Below, one piece after another: positions 17,147-25,178 of a stretch of DNA of 64,000 nt (positions are counted from its first letter, which is position 1; the number at the start of each line of letters is the position of its first letter). Origin of the DNA: Palleronia pontilimi (lineage in GTDB: Bacteria; Pseudomonadota; Alphaproteobacteria; Rhodobacterales; Rhodobacteraceae). The stretch is from NCBI RefSeq assembly GCF_016412875.1, contig NZ_JAEKPD010000007.1:124001-188000 (forward strand), in the 5' to 3' direction. The position numbers were made by a program, and so were the translations under genes. The notes beneath the pieces are model-generated. The model was not told the DNA's origin and ran no database searches. It saw nothing but the letters and a program-made list of their open reading frames with translations.

Positions 17147-17842
17147 TCAGAGCGGGTCGCCGTAGATCAATTGCTGCGCGATGCCCGCGAAGCCCAGGTA
17201 GAGCGACAGCACGATCAGCGCACCCTCCAGCAGGTCGGGCGTCGCGAAGTTCTGCCACGCCGCGAGCGCCGCCAGCGCCGTCCACGCCATCGCCGCCGGA
17301 AGCGTCACCGCCCGCCAGCGCATGGTGCGGATGGGGTGGACGAATTTCAGCGGCACGAACATGGCCGCGGCCAGCAGCACGGTGATGACCAGGATCGTCC
17401 ACCACTCGGGCTCGACCGCGAAGAACACCAGCACCGCCATGTTCCAGCACCCCGGGAATCCCGCGAAGCTGTAATCGGTCGTCTTCATCCGGGTGTCCGC
17501 GAAATACACGACCGAGGTATAGGTGATCACGATGATCGCGATCCAGCCGGTCCAGCCCGGCAGCAGGTCCGAGCGGAACAGCGCGTAGGCCGGGATGAAC
17601 ACGTATGTCAGGTAGTCGATGATCAGGTCCATCAACACGCCGTCGTATTCCGGCGCGTTCTTCTGCACATCGTATTTGCGCGCCAGCGGCCCGTCGATGC
17701 CGTCCACGAAGAACGCCACCACCAGCCACAGCCACATCAGGTCCCACTTTTCGTCCACCGCGGCCAGCATGGCCAGCATGGCGAACACGGCACCGGTGGC
17801 GGTCAGCAGGTGGACGGACAGGGCTTTGAGATAGGTGTTCAT
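17147..17842 (-). CDS. pcs: phosphatidylcholine synthase
   Basis: This integral membrane enzyme of 231 residues condenses CDP-diacylglycerol with choline to give phosphatidylcholine, a route typical of alphaproteobacteria. The CDP-alcohol phosphotransferase signature is visible as DGIDGPLARKYD, then YDGVLMDLIIDY. About eight membrane helices cover the rest. It is first of three reverse-strand genes with short gaps (pcs, SRPBCC, nudC). Length and motif arrangement fit Pcs better than PssA or PgsA. Confidence 0.93.
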   Translation of the reverse strand: MNTYLKALSVHLLTATGAVFAMLAMLAAVDEKWDLMWLWLVVAFFVDGIDGPLARKYDVQKNAPEYDGVLMDLIIDYLTYVFIPAYALFRSDLLPGWTGWIAIIVITYTSVVYFADTRMKTTDYSFAGFPGCWNMAVLVFFAVEPEWWTILVITVLLAAAMFVPLKFVHPIRTMRWRAVTLPAAMAWTALAALAAWQNFATPDLLEGALIVLSLYLGFAGIAQQLIYGDPL

Positions 17843-17877
17843 CCCCCGGTCATGGCCGAGGCGGCGCAGCGGCGCAA

Positions 17878-18348
17878 TCAGGCACGCGCGGGTCCGTGTT
17901 TTTGCTCGAGCGTCTTGGCAAATTTGCCAAGCCGCTTGTCCAGCCGCCGGGTCAGGGCCGATTTCGCCAGTTTCAGCGATTGCACCAGCAGCCGCCCGGT
18001 GATCGAGCGGGGCCGCAGGTCGATCGACACGAACAGCCGCGTCAGGTTCGGCGCGACCTCGAGCAGCTCGACATTGAACATCATGTCGACGCCGTCGGTT
18101 TCCCCCTTCATGGCCAGCTGCTTGTCGGTGTCGTAGGTCACCACGCGCGCCTCGGCCAGGCGGCGGCGGCCGCGGAACTCGAAGCCGATCCGCCAGCGGG
18201 CCTGCGCCTTGCCCTCGCGGCCATCGTCCAGCCGCGCGACCGATGCGCCCTTGTCCCGCGCCCGCTCTTCGAACGTGTCGAAATCGCTGATCGCGTCAAA
18301 CACCTGGTCGGCGGGCAGATCGACATCGCGGCGGGTGGAAATCTTCAT
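17878..18348 (-). CDS. SRPBCC family protein
   Basis: This 156-residue protein has the START/Bet v1-like (SRPBCC) pattern: an N-terminal strand MKISTRRDVDLPAD with VFDAISDFDTFE and later strands ending in LTRLFVSIDLRPR. The C-terminal helix is Lys/Arg-rich. Members bind hydrophobic ligands or serve as polyketide cyclase-like folds, and no specific role can be assigned. An 18-bp perfect palindrome (17914-17931) falls within the codons for the last residues. It lies between nudC and pcs on the same strand. Confidence 0.8.
   Translation of the reverse strand: MKISTRRDVDLPADQVFDAISDFDTFEERARDKGASVARLDDGREGKAQARWRIGFEFRGRRRLAEARVVTYDTDKQLAMKGETDGVDMMFNVELLEVAPNLTRLFVSIDLRPRSITGRLLVQSLKLAKSALTRRLDKRLGKFAKTLEQKHGPARA
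17914..17931. repeat. 18-bp perfect palindrome inside a coding sequence
   Basis: CTTGGCAAATTTGCCAAG is perfectly self-complementary and encodes part of the C-terminal LGKFAK stretch of the SRPBCC protein. Its GCAAATTTG-like core resembles the second palindrome at 17117-17139. Confidence 0.7.
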
Positions 18349-18381
18349 GGGATATGCTCGTATTCACCGCCGTCGAATTCG

Positions 18382-19338
18382 TCAATCCAGCGTATCGGCC
18401 AACCAGTTACGAATCAGGAAATGCGCGATCGCCCCTTCCCGTGCGGGCGAGATGTCGGGATGGTCGCCCGCGAAAGCGCGCACCATCTCCTCGCGCGAGA
18501 CCCAGATCGCGTGTTCGATTTCGGCGGGGTCGATGGTGATGTCGCGGCTGGTCGCGTCGCCGTGGCAGCCCAGCATCAGCGACGCGGGGAAGGGCCAGGG
18601 CTGGCTGGCGAGATAGCGGACCCGGCCGACCCGCACGCCCGCCTCTTCGAAGGTTTCGCGGCGCACGGCGGCTTCCAGCGTCTCGCCCGGCTCGACGAAG
18701 CCCGCCAGCAGCGAATACATCCGCTCGGGCCAGCCGGGCGAGCGGCCCAGCAGCAGGTCGTTGCCATGGGTGATCAGCATGATCGCCACCGGGTCGGTGC
18801 GGGGGAAGTGATGCGCGCCGCACTCCGGACAGCTGCGTTGCCAGCCGGCCTGGGCGGGTTCGGACGCGACGCCGCAGCGGGCGCAGAAGCGGTGGATCCG
18901 GTGCCATTCCAGAAGCGCGCGCGCCGTCGCCGCCAGCTCGCAGGCGCGCGCGTCGAGCCGGGTCATCACCGCGCGCAGTTCGTGAAAGCCATCGGTGTCG
19001 GGCAGGGCGGGGTGGTGCTGGACGGACGGGTCGCGAAACGCATCCAGCGTGTCGGGCAGGGTGTCGGGCTGCCACCCGCTCAGATCGGCGGCAAAGACGG
19101 GACCGTGGGCGTCGCGGCCCAAAAACACCACCAGCCCGCGCGCCGCCAGCACCGCCTCGTCGCTCGGCAAAAGGCAGAGCGCGCAGCCATCGCCCTGCTG
19201 GCGGACCAGCGGCTTGCCCCGCCAGAGCGGCAGCACGCGGGCCCCGGGCGCGGACCAGAGCCGATCGGCCCCCGCACGCTCGTGGGCGGCGCGATCCAGT
19301 CCCGATCCGCCGAATGTCACCTCTTCCGCGTGTCTCAT
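18382..19338 (-). CDS. nudC: NAD+ diphosphatase / RNA deNADding enzyme NudC
   Basis: This Nudix hydrolase cleaves NADH/NAD+ to NMN(H) and AMP and, in the known family, removes 5'-NAD caps from RNA. The 318-residue protein has an N-terminal NUDIX-like domain, a zinc ribbon (FCARCG and CPECGAHHFPR), the Nudix box GFVEPGETLEAAVRRE ending EEAG, and the NudC-specific SQPWPFPASLM signature. The start MRHAEEVTFGGSGLDRAA is typical in this order. It is divergent from the CpdB-like gene. Confidence 0.95.
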   Translation of the reverse strand: MRHAEEVTFGGSGLDRAAHERAGADRLWSAPGARVLPLWRGKPLVRQQGDGCALCLLPSDEAVLAARGLVVFLGRDAHGPVFAADLSGWQPDTLPDTLDAFRDPSVQHHPALPDTDGFHELRAVMTRLDARACELAATARALLEWHRIHRFCARCGVASEPAQAGWQRSCPECGAHHFPRTDPVAIMLITHGNDLLLGRSPGWPERMYSLLAGFVEPGETLEAAVRRETFEEAGVRVGRVRYLASQPWPFPASLMLGCHGDATSRDITIDPAEIEHAIWVSREEMVRAFAGDHPDISPAREGAIAHFLIRNWLADTLD

Positions 19339-19461
19339 GTCGTCCCCGGCTTTTGGCCGGATCCTTGCGGCATGACGATAAGATTTGCAACGCGAGACGT
19401 TTTCTGACTACGCTCAACCCAAGGTGGAGTGCTGAAACATCCGCCATAGGGATTGACGGGA

Positions 19462-21516
19462 ATGGATACGCGGGACGCGGGGGCGGCCGTGGTCGCACCT
19501 GATGGTGCGTCCGCGTCGTCCGAAAAAGACGGGAGCATTGTGTCTTTGCGGTTGCTGGCCACCAGCGATCTGCATGGCCACGTGCGCGCCTTCGACTACG
19601 CCGCGGGCCGCCCGAAGCCGGGCCGGGGGCTGGAGGCCGCCGCCGAGCTTGTCGCACAACTCAGGCGCGAGGCCGCCAACAGCCTGCTCTTCGATGCGGG
19701 CGATTTCCTGTTCGGCTCGGAGTTGACGGATCCGGTGGGTGGGCCCGATGCGGACGCGCCCGCGGCGCAGGTCCAGCCGCATCCGATGGTCGCCGCGATG
19801 AACGCGCTCGATTTCGACGCGGTCGCGCTGGGCAATCACGATTTCGATTTCGGCACGGCCCCGCTGAGGGCGGCGCTGCGCGCGGCGCGGTTCCCGGTGC
19901 TGGCCTCGAACCTCTATACCATGCGCGATCCGGCATCGGGCGCCACGCTGTCGCAGCAGGCGGCGCTGCTGACCCGCAAGCTGACGGACCGGGCCGGCGC
20001 CAGCCACGTGGTGCGGATCGGCGTACTGGCCTTCCTGCCCCGCGCGCTGCTGTCCCAGACCGCGCAGCGATACCCCGACGTGGCCGACCTGGCCCTGTGC
20101 GAGGTGGCGCAGGTGGCGGCCCTGCGGGTGGCGCGGTTGCGGGCGCGGGGCGCCGACCTGGTGGTGGCGCTGTGCCACGACGGTCTGCGCGACAGGACCG
20201 CGTCGGAGGCGGGCGGGCCGCTTTGGCTGGCCCGGCACGGCGGGGTCGATGCCATCGTGATGGGCCACGAGCATGGCGTCTTCCCGCGCCCCCAGGCGCG
20301 CAGGCCGTGCGAAAGCCCGGTGGCGGGCGTGGATGCCGATGCGGGCCTTCTGGCGGGCGTGCCCGCGGTCATGCCGGGCAGCCAGGGCCAGCACGTGGGC
20401 CGGATCGACCTGGAGATCGCGCGCGATGCCGCCGGAAGCTGGCGGGTCGTGTCCCGCCACGTGGCCACGCTGAGCACCGCGGGCCTGGGCGGCCGACCCC
20501 ATCCCCCGGCCCGCGGCAGGGTCCTGCAGGACCTGACGGCCACCGCCCATGCGCGCGCCTGCGCCATCGCCGCCCGCCCCATCGCCAACCTGCCGCAATG
20601 CGCGTCCACCTATCTGGCGCGGCTGGGGCGCTGCCCGCTGACCATGCTGGTGGCGCGGGTCATGGCCCGGACCGTGGCCGAGCGGATGCCCGGCCACGCC
20701 TCGGCGCCGGTCATCGGCCTGGCCGCGCCGTTCCGCAGCGGCGGGCTGGGCGGGCCCGAGAATTTCGTGGCGATCCCCGAAGGACCGCTGAGCTTGGGCC
20801 ACCTGAACGACATCTTCCCCTTCCCCGACCGTATCTGCGCGGTCGAGGTCACCGGCGCCGAGCTGTGGGACTGGGTCGAGCGCACGGCCGCGGGCTTCCG
20901 CCGGATCGAGGCCCATGGCGGCCCGCAACCCCTGGTCGAGCCCGCGATGCCGGGGTCGGATTTTCACCTGAGCCCGGATCTGTCGATCACGCTGGACCTG
21001 TCCCGGCCCGCGCGGTTCACGCCCGCGGGTGCGGCGGTGCCCGGGCAGCCGGGGCGGGTGATCGACCTGGTGCTGCGCGGGCGGCGCGTGGCGCTCGACG
21101 GGCGATTCGTGCTGGCGCTGACCGAATACCGCGCGGGCGGGGGCGGCGCCTTTCCGGGCTGCGCGCCCGACCGGTTGCGGTGGACCAGCGAGATCTCGGT
21201 GCGTGCGGCGCTGGAACGCAGCGCGGGCGCCTGCATGTCCGGCGCGCTTTACGAGCCGGGCGTGAAACTGCACGTCCCCGAAGGCGCGGTGCCGCTTTTC
21301 ACCACCGGTCCGGGCGCCATCGGCGATGCCGCGGCCCTGCGCGCCGCGCGGCTCGAAGCGGTCTGGCCCGCGGGAAGCGACTGGCTGGAATGCCGCCTGA
21401 CCGGGGATGCGCCGCCCCTTGAATTCGGAAGCGCGGGGGCATATTTGAGCCCTCGAGAGGTTGGCGCGGGCAGGCACCTCGCCAACCCGGTCAGATCCGG
21501 AAGGAAGCAGCCGTAA
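19462..21516 (+). CDS. CpdB/UshA-like metallophosphoesterase (2',3'-cyclic nucleotide phosphodiesterase type)
   Basis: This 684-residue phosphoesterase has the calcineurin-like metal motifs SDLHGHV, DAGDFLFGSE, LGNHDFDFG, ALCHDG and MGHEHG, followed by a 5'-nucleotidase C-terminal domain (FPFPDRICAVEVTG; LTEYRAGGGGAFPG). This is the architecture of periplasmic 2',3'-cyclic nucleotide phosphodiesterase/3'-nucleotidase. Unusually, no signal peptide is visible: the first 30 residues are polar. The ATG at 19462 has a weak site, and a TTG at 19453 is in frame. Its last 64 bases are also the 5' part of the SRP RNA gene, so the C-terminal tail is probably not under protein-level selection. Confidence 0.85.
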   Translation: MDTRDAGAAVVAPDGASASSEKDGSIVSLRLLATSDLHGHVRAFDYAAGRPKPGRGLEAAAELVAQLRREAANSLLFDAGDFLFGSELTDPVGGPDADAPAAQVQPHPMVAAMNALDFDAVALGNHDFDFGTAPLRAALRAARFPVLASNLYTMRDPASGATLSQQAALLTRKLTDRAGASHVVRIGVLAFLPRALLSQTAQRYPDVADLALCEVAQVAALRVARLRARGADLVVALCHDGLRDRTASEAGGPLWLARHGGVDAIVMGHEHGVFPRPQARRPCESPVAGVDADAGLLAGVPAVMPGSQGQHVGRIDLEIARDAAGSWRVVSRHVATLSTAGLGGRPHPPARGRVLQDLTATAHARACAIAARPIANLPQCASTYLARLGRCPLTMLVARVMARTVAERMPGHASAPVIGLAAPFRSGGLGGPENFVAIPEGPLSLGHLNDIFPFPDRICAVEVTGAELWDWVERTAAGFRRIEAHGGPQPLVEPAMPGSDFHLSPDLSITLDLSRPARFTPAGAAVPGQPGRVIDLVLRGRRVALDGRFVLALTEYRAGGGGAFPGCAPDRLRWTSEISVRAALERSAGACMSGALYEPGVKLHVPEGAVPLFTTGPGAIGDAAALRAARLEAVWPAGSDWLECRLTGDAPPLEFGSAGAYLSPREVGAGRHLANPVRSGRKQP
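21419..21445 (+). promoter_or_regulatory. candidate ffs promoter inside the upstream coding sequence
   Basis: TTGAAT at 21419-21424 and CATATT at 21440-21445 are 15 bases apart. Initiation about seven bases later would fall at the predicted 5' end of the SRP RNA. Both hexamers lie within the last codons of the CpdB-like gene. Confidence 0.5.
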
Positions 21517-21550
21517 CGAGCCTCGCTTGGGTCGTTGTCCAGCCTCTCAC
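21453..21550 (+). ncRNA. ffs: signal recognition particle RNA (4.5S type)
   Basis: The universally conserved SRP domain IV sequence GGTCAGATCCGGAAGGAAGC is present at about 21489-21508. The ends pair: GAGAGGTTGG at 21455-21464 with CCAGCCTCTC at 21539-21548 (one G-U pair). Size is near 95 nt, as for small bacterial SRP RNAs. It binds Ffh and directs membrane-protein targeting through FtsY, whose gene is also in this window. A strong hairpin follows. Exact ends are estimated. Confidence 0.93.
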
Positions 21551-21560
21551 CTTCCGAAAG

Positions 21561-21590
21561 CGCCGCCCCCGACCCTGGGGGCGGCGTTTC
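21561..21590 (+). terminator. ffs terminator
   Basis: The arms CGCCGCCCCC and GGGGGCGGCG surround GACCCT, followed by TTTC. This ten-base GC stem sits 13 bases after the end of the SRP RNA. Confidence 0.8.
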
Positions 21591-21639
21591 ACGTTTGGGC
21601 CCCGCTGCGGGCGGCGGTCCGGCTGGCGGTCGACGGATT

Positions 21640-21663
21640 CCAGGTATTTATGGAAAGATGAAG
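21640..21663 (+). repeat. dispersed 24-bp repeat
   Basis: CCAGGTATTTATGGAAAGAT followed by GAAG lies between the ffs terminator and the DUF202 gene. It differs at two positions from the reverse-strand copy at 46122-46145 and is close to the copy at 54833-54857. Confidence 0.75.
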
Positions 21664-21723
21664 CAGGGGGTGGCGCGCCACGGCGGCTTGGCGCTGGCGG
21701 CGCGGGGCGTTAAATCTGTTTCC

Positions 21724-22107
21724 ATGAGCGACAAGAACAAGCTGGCGCAGGACCGCACCCAATGGGCCGAGGACCGCACCGACTGGGCCGAGGATCGCAC
21801 GATCCTGGCGGCCGAGCGGACCTATGCGGGCTGGGTGCGCACCGGGTTGACCACCATGGTCGTGGCCATCGCCTTGCAGGGCGTGTTCGGCCCCGCCGAG
21901 CCCGACTGGCTGCCCAAGGCGGTGGCCACGATCTTCATCTTCGCGGCACTCTGCATCTTCGTCGCCGGTTGGGCCGAGGCCATCATCAACCGGCGCAATT
22001 TTTCCACCTGGGACGCCCGCTGCCAGCCGCTGTGGCGGCTGCACCTGCTGACGGTCGTCCTGTGCTGCGGCACGGTGTTCACCGGCGTGGTGCTCTGGCT
22101 GCTGTGA
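21724..22107 (+). CDS. DUF202 family membrane protein
   Basis: This small inner-membrane protein of 127 residues has three hydrophobic helices. Before them is a striking charged repeat with DRTxWAE units (DRTQWAEDRTDWAE, then DRTILAAERT), typical of the YidH/DUF202 family. The ATG at 21724 is chosen because the longer upstream frame would run back into the ffs terminator region. It precedes dnaX on the same strand by 45 bp. Function is unknown. Confidence 0.85.
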   Translation: MSDKNKLAQDRTQWAEDRTDWAEDRTILAAERTYAGWVRTGLTTMVVAIALQGVFGPAEPDWLPKAVATIFIFAALCIFVAGWAEAIINRRNFSTWDARCQPLWRLHLLTVVLCCGTVFTGVVLWLL

Positions 22108-22152
22108 TCGAAGGGCGCTAGGCTGACGGCTGTCCGAATCGTCCGAGGTGCC

Positions 22153-23886
22153 ATGTCCGACCAGCCCGCCTACCAGGTGCTTGCCCGCAAGTATCGCCCC
22201 CAGACCTTCGCCGACCTGATCGGCCAGGACGCCATGGTGCGCACGCTGGAAAACGCGTTCAAGGCCGACCGCATCGCGCAGGCCTTCATGATGACGGGCA
22301 TCCGCGGCACCGGCAAGACGACCACCGCGCGGATCATCGCCAAGGGCATGAATTGCGAAGGCCCCGACGGGCAGGGCGGGCCGACCACGACCCCCTGCGG
22401 GCAGTGCGCGCCCTGCATCGCCATCGCCAAGGGGCAGCACGTGGACGTGATGGAGATGGACGGCGCGTCGCAGACCGGCATCAACGACATCCGCGACAAC
22501 GTCCTGAACTCGGTGCAGTACGCGCCCGCCTCGGCGCGCTACAAGATCTACATCATCGACGAGGTGCACATGCTGTCCACGGCGGCGTTCAACGCGCTAC
22601 TGAAGACTCTGGAAGAGCCGCCTGCCCACGTGAAGTTCATCTTCGCCACCACCGAGATCCGCAAGGTGCCGGTCACGGTTCTGTCGCGCTGCCAGCGGTT
22701 CGACCTGCGCCGGATCGAGCCCGAGGTGATGCTGGAGCATCTGCGCGGCATCGCAGGGCAGGAGCGGGCCGAGATCGCCGAAGACGCGCTGGCGCTGATC
22801 GTGCGGGCCGCCGAAGGATCGGTGCGCGACGCGCTGTCGCTGATGGACCAGGCGATTTCCCACGGCGCGGGCGAGACGACGGCAGACCAGGTGCGCGCCA
22901 TGCTGGGGCTGGCGGACCGGGGCCGGGTGCTGGACCTGTTCGACATGGTGATGAAGGGCGACGCGGGCGGCGCGCTGGCCGAGCTGTCGGGGCAATACGC
23001 CGACGGGGCCGACCCGCTGGCGGTGCTGCGCGACCTGGCCGAGATCACGCATTGGCTGTCGGTCATCAAGATCACGCCCGATGCCGCCGACGATCCCACC
23101 ATCGGCCCGGACGAGCGGGACCGCGGGCGGCGGATGGCCGAGGCGCTGTCGATGCGGGTGCTGACGCGGACCTGGCAGATGCTGCTGAAGGCGCTGGAGG
23201 AAGTGGCCGCGGCGCCGAACGCCATGATGGCGGCCGAGATGGCGGTGATCCGGCTGACCCACGTGGCGGACTTGCCACCGCCCGAGGACCTGTTGCGCAA
23301 GCTGGCCGACGGCCCGCCCGCGGGCGGCGCGCTCGCCCCGCGCGCGCCGTCGCCCGCGTCCTCGGGCAACGCTCCGGTCGCGCAGGGGGGCGGCAGCGGC
23401 GGCGCGAGCGGCGGGGCGGTGACGGCGCTGGCCGAGGCGCCCGACGCGCTGGCGCGATTCGCGACCTTCGAGCAGGTGGTGGCGCTGATCCGCTTCAACC
23501 GCGACGCCAAGCTGCTGATCGACGTGGAAACGGGCGTGAAGCTGGTCAGCTACCGCCCGGGCCGGATCGAGTTCGAGCCGTCGCACGAGGCGCCGCGCGA
23601 CCTGGCGGCCCGGCTCTCGGCCCGGTTGCAGACCTGGACCGGCGTGCGCTGGGCGGTCTCGGTCGTCTCGGAGGGCGGGGCCGCGACCATCGCCGACGAG
23701 CGCGACGCCGAGCGGCGCGCGCTCGAAGCCCAGGCCGAAGGCCATCCGCTGATGCAGGCGGTGCGCGCCACCTTCCCGGATGCCAAGATCCTGGAAATCC
23801 GGTCGCTGGCCCAGATCGCGGCCGCGGCGGCGGCCGAGGCGTTGCCGGAAGTCGAGGATGAATGGGATCCCTTCGCCGACGACTGA
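22153..23886 (+). CDS. dnaX: DNA polymerase III subunit gamma/tau
   Basis: This clamp-loader ATPase assembles the replisome. The 577-residue protein has the Walker A motif GIRGTGKTTTAR, a Cys-rich zinc module (MNCEG ... PCGQCAPC), the DEVHMLS Walker B box and the SRC arginine-finger motif LSRCQRFDLRR. A Gly/Ala-rich linker near residues 395-425 separates the tau-type C-terminal domain. A CTAGGCT element stands 35 bases before the ATG. The order dnaX-ybaB-recR is conserved widely in bacteria. No slippery A-tract like that of E. coli was seen. Confidence 0.96.
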   Translation: MSDQPAYQVLARKYRPQTFADLIGQDAMVRTLENAFKADRIAQAFMMTGIRGTGKTTTARIIAKGMNCEGPDGQGGPTTTPCGQCAPCIAIAKGQHVDVMEMDGASQTGINDIRDNVLNSVQYAPASARYKIYIIDEVHMLSTAAFNALLKTLEEPPAHVKFIFATTEIRKVPVTVLSRCQRFDLRRIEPEVMLEHLRGIAGQERAEIAEDALALIVRAAEGSVRDALSLMDQAISHGAGETTADQVRAMLGLADRGRVLDLFDMVMKGDAGGALAELSGQYADGADPLAVLRDLAEITHWLSVIKITPDAADDPTIGPDERDRGRRMAEALSMRVLTRTWQMLLKALEEVAAAPNAMMAAEMAVIRLTHVADLPPPEDLLRKLADGPPAGGALAPRAPSPASSGNAPVAQGGGSGGASGGAVTALAEAPDALARFATFEQVVALIRFNRDAKLLIDVETGVKLVSYRPGRIEFEPSHEAPRDLAARLSARLQTWTGVRWAVSVVSEGGAATIADERDAERRALEAQAEGHPLMQAVRATFPDAKILEIRSLAQIAAAAAAEALPEVEDEWDPFADD

Positions 23887-23896
23887 CGCCGGGCCA

Positions 23897-23939
23897 CGTT
23901 TTCCGCGCGGAAAACGGTACGGAATTCGTGAGAATTCCG
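23897..23939. repeat. paired perfect palindromes
   Basis: CGTTTTCCGCGCGGAAAACG (23897-23916) is a perfect 20-bp palindrome. It is followed three bases later by CGGAATTC-GTGA-GAATTCCG (23920-23939). The first half is nearly the same as the 5083-5102 palindrome (CGTTTTCC...GGAAAACG). It lies between dnaX and ybaB, 11 bases after the dnaX stop. Confidence 0.82.
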
Positions 23940-24011
23940 CCCCGCGCTTGCGAAGGGGCGCGACGCTTCGTATCTGATGACGAACAATGCGTCGAGGCAG
24001 GAGAGAACGAG

Positions 24012-24356
24012 ATGTTCAAGGGATTGGGCGGAATGGGCGACATGGCCAAGATGATGGCCGCCGCCAAGGACATGCAGGGCAAGATGGAAGGGCTTCAGGA
24101 CGAGCTGCGCTCCATCACCGTCACCGGCGAGTCCGGCGCGGGGCTGGTCAAGGCCACCGCCACCGCCAAGGGCGAGCTGACCGCGCTGGATATCGACCCG
24201 TCGATCTTCAACGCCGACGAGAAGGAAGTCGTCGAGGACCTGATCCTGGCCGCCATCAAGGATGCCCAGATCAAGGCATCCGAGCGGTCGCAGCAGGAAA
24301 TCCAGAAGCTGACCGAGGGCCTGGGCCTGCCGCCCGGCATGAAGCTGCCGTTCTGA
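24012..24356 (+). CDS. ybaB: YbaB/EbfC family nucleoid-associated protein
   Basis: This DNA-binding protein of 114 residues belongs to the YbaB/EbfC family, dimeric proteins with a role in nucleoid organisation and linked by context to recombinational repair. The start [21 protein letters not shown], the core [10 protein letters not shown], and the C-terminal [12 protein letters not shown] are typical. An AGGAGA site lies about ten bases before the ATG. The recR GTG follows after four bases. Confidence 0.95.
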   Translation: MFKGLGGMGDMAKMMAAAKDMQGKMEGLQDELRSITVTGESGAGLVKATATAKGELTALDIDPSIFNADEKEVVEDLILAAIKDAQIKASERSQQEIQKLTEGLGLPPGMKLPF

Positions 24357-24360
24357 ATTC

Positions 24361-24960
24361 GTGGCTCAGGGCCAGGACGATGTTCAGGCGCTCATCGACC
24401 TGATGGCGCGGCTGCCGGGTTTGGGTCCACGCTCGGCCCGGCGCGCGGTGCTGCACCTGATCAAGAAGCGCGGCCAGCTGATGCGCCCGCTGGCGCAGGC
24501 GCTGGCGGACGTGGCCGACCGGGTGAAGCCTTGCGTCAATTGCGGCAATATCGGCACCGGTGAAGTCTGCGACATCTGCCAGTCCGAAAAGCGCGCCACC
24601 GGCGAGATCTGCGTGGTCGAAGACGTGGCCGACCTGTGGGCCATGGAGCGCGCGCAGGTCTTCCGGGGCCGCTACCATGTGCTGGGCGGCACGCTGTCGG
24701 CGCTGGATGCGGTCGGACCCGACGATCTTCGGATCCCGCACCTGCTCGAGCGGATCGGTCGCGAAGAGATCGCCGAGGTCATCCTGGCGCTGAACACCAC
24801 AGTGGACGGCCAGACGACGGCCCATTACATCGCCGACCAGCTGGAAGGGCGCGGCGTGGCCGTCACGTCGCTGGCCCAGGGGGTGCCCATTGGCGGCGAG
24901 CTCGACTACCTGGACGATGGCACCATCGGCGCGGCGCTGAAGGCGCGAAAGTCGGTTTAG
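24361..24960 (+). CDS. recR: recombination mediator RecR
   Basis: RecR acts with RecF/RecO to load RecA on gapped DNA. The 199-residue protein has the helix-hairpin-helix [20 protein letters not shown], a four-cysteine zinc finger (CVNCG ... CDICQ), and a Toprim domain with [13 protein letters not shown]. It starts with GTG and follows ybaB by four bases, so the two are almost certainly co-transcribed. Confidence 0.96.
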   Translation: MAQGQDDVQALIDLMARLPGLGPRSARRAVLHLIKKRGQLMRPLAQALADVADRVKPCVNCGNIGTGEVCDICQSEKRATGEICVVEDVADLWAMERAQVFRGRYHVLGGTLSALDAVGPDDLRIPHLLERIGREEIAEVILALNTTVDGQTTAHYIADQLEGRGVAVTSLAQGVPIGGELDYLDDGTIGAALKARKSV

Positions 24961-24984
24961 GCCCGAAAGACCGGCGTCCCCGGT

Positions 24985-25028
24985 TTATCCACCTAGATCT
25001 TGTGGCTGACGCTTGTCTGTCCACAAGA
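24985..25028. other. DnaA-box-like sequence and inverted repeat
   Basis: TTATCCACC at 24985-24993 is one base from the DnaA box TTATCCACA. It is followed by an inverted repeat with arms TCTTGTGG (24998-25005) and CCACAAGA (25021-25028). This lies in the 218-bp gap between recR and the YbjN gene. The gap also holds a CTAGCGC element (25138) that may be the -10 box of the YbjN gene. Only one good box is present, so an origin is not claimed. Confidence 0.35.
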
Positions 25029-25178
25029 ACCTGCAACCCCGGGCAAAATAAGGACTGGACAGGTCCAGCCCCTTCCCACACCATATCTTGTAAGGACGAA
25101 CGCAGAACGCCGCTTGTCCTTGAGCAGCCACCAAGCCCTAGCGCCATCAAGGCCGGGGCGCAAAAAACGAGGCCGCGC

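Noticed and set aside
22153-23886. Programmed frameshift in dnaX giving a gamma form
   Set aside because: No A-rich slippery sequence followed by a stem-loop was found. The gene reads as one full-length frame.
24985-25028. Chromosomal replication origin
   Set aside because: Only one near-perfect DnaA box is present, with no AT-rich unwinding region and no origin-linked genes such as dnaA, hemE or parAB nearby.
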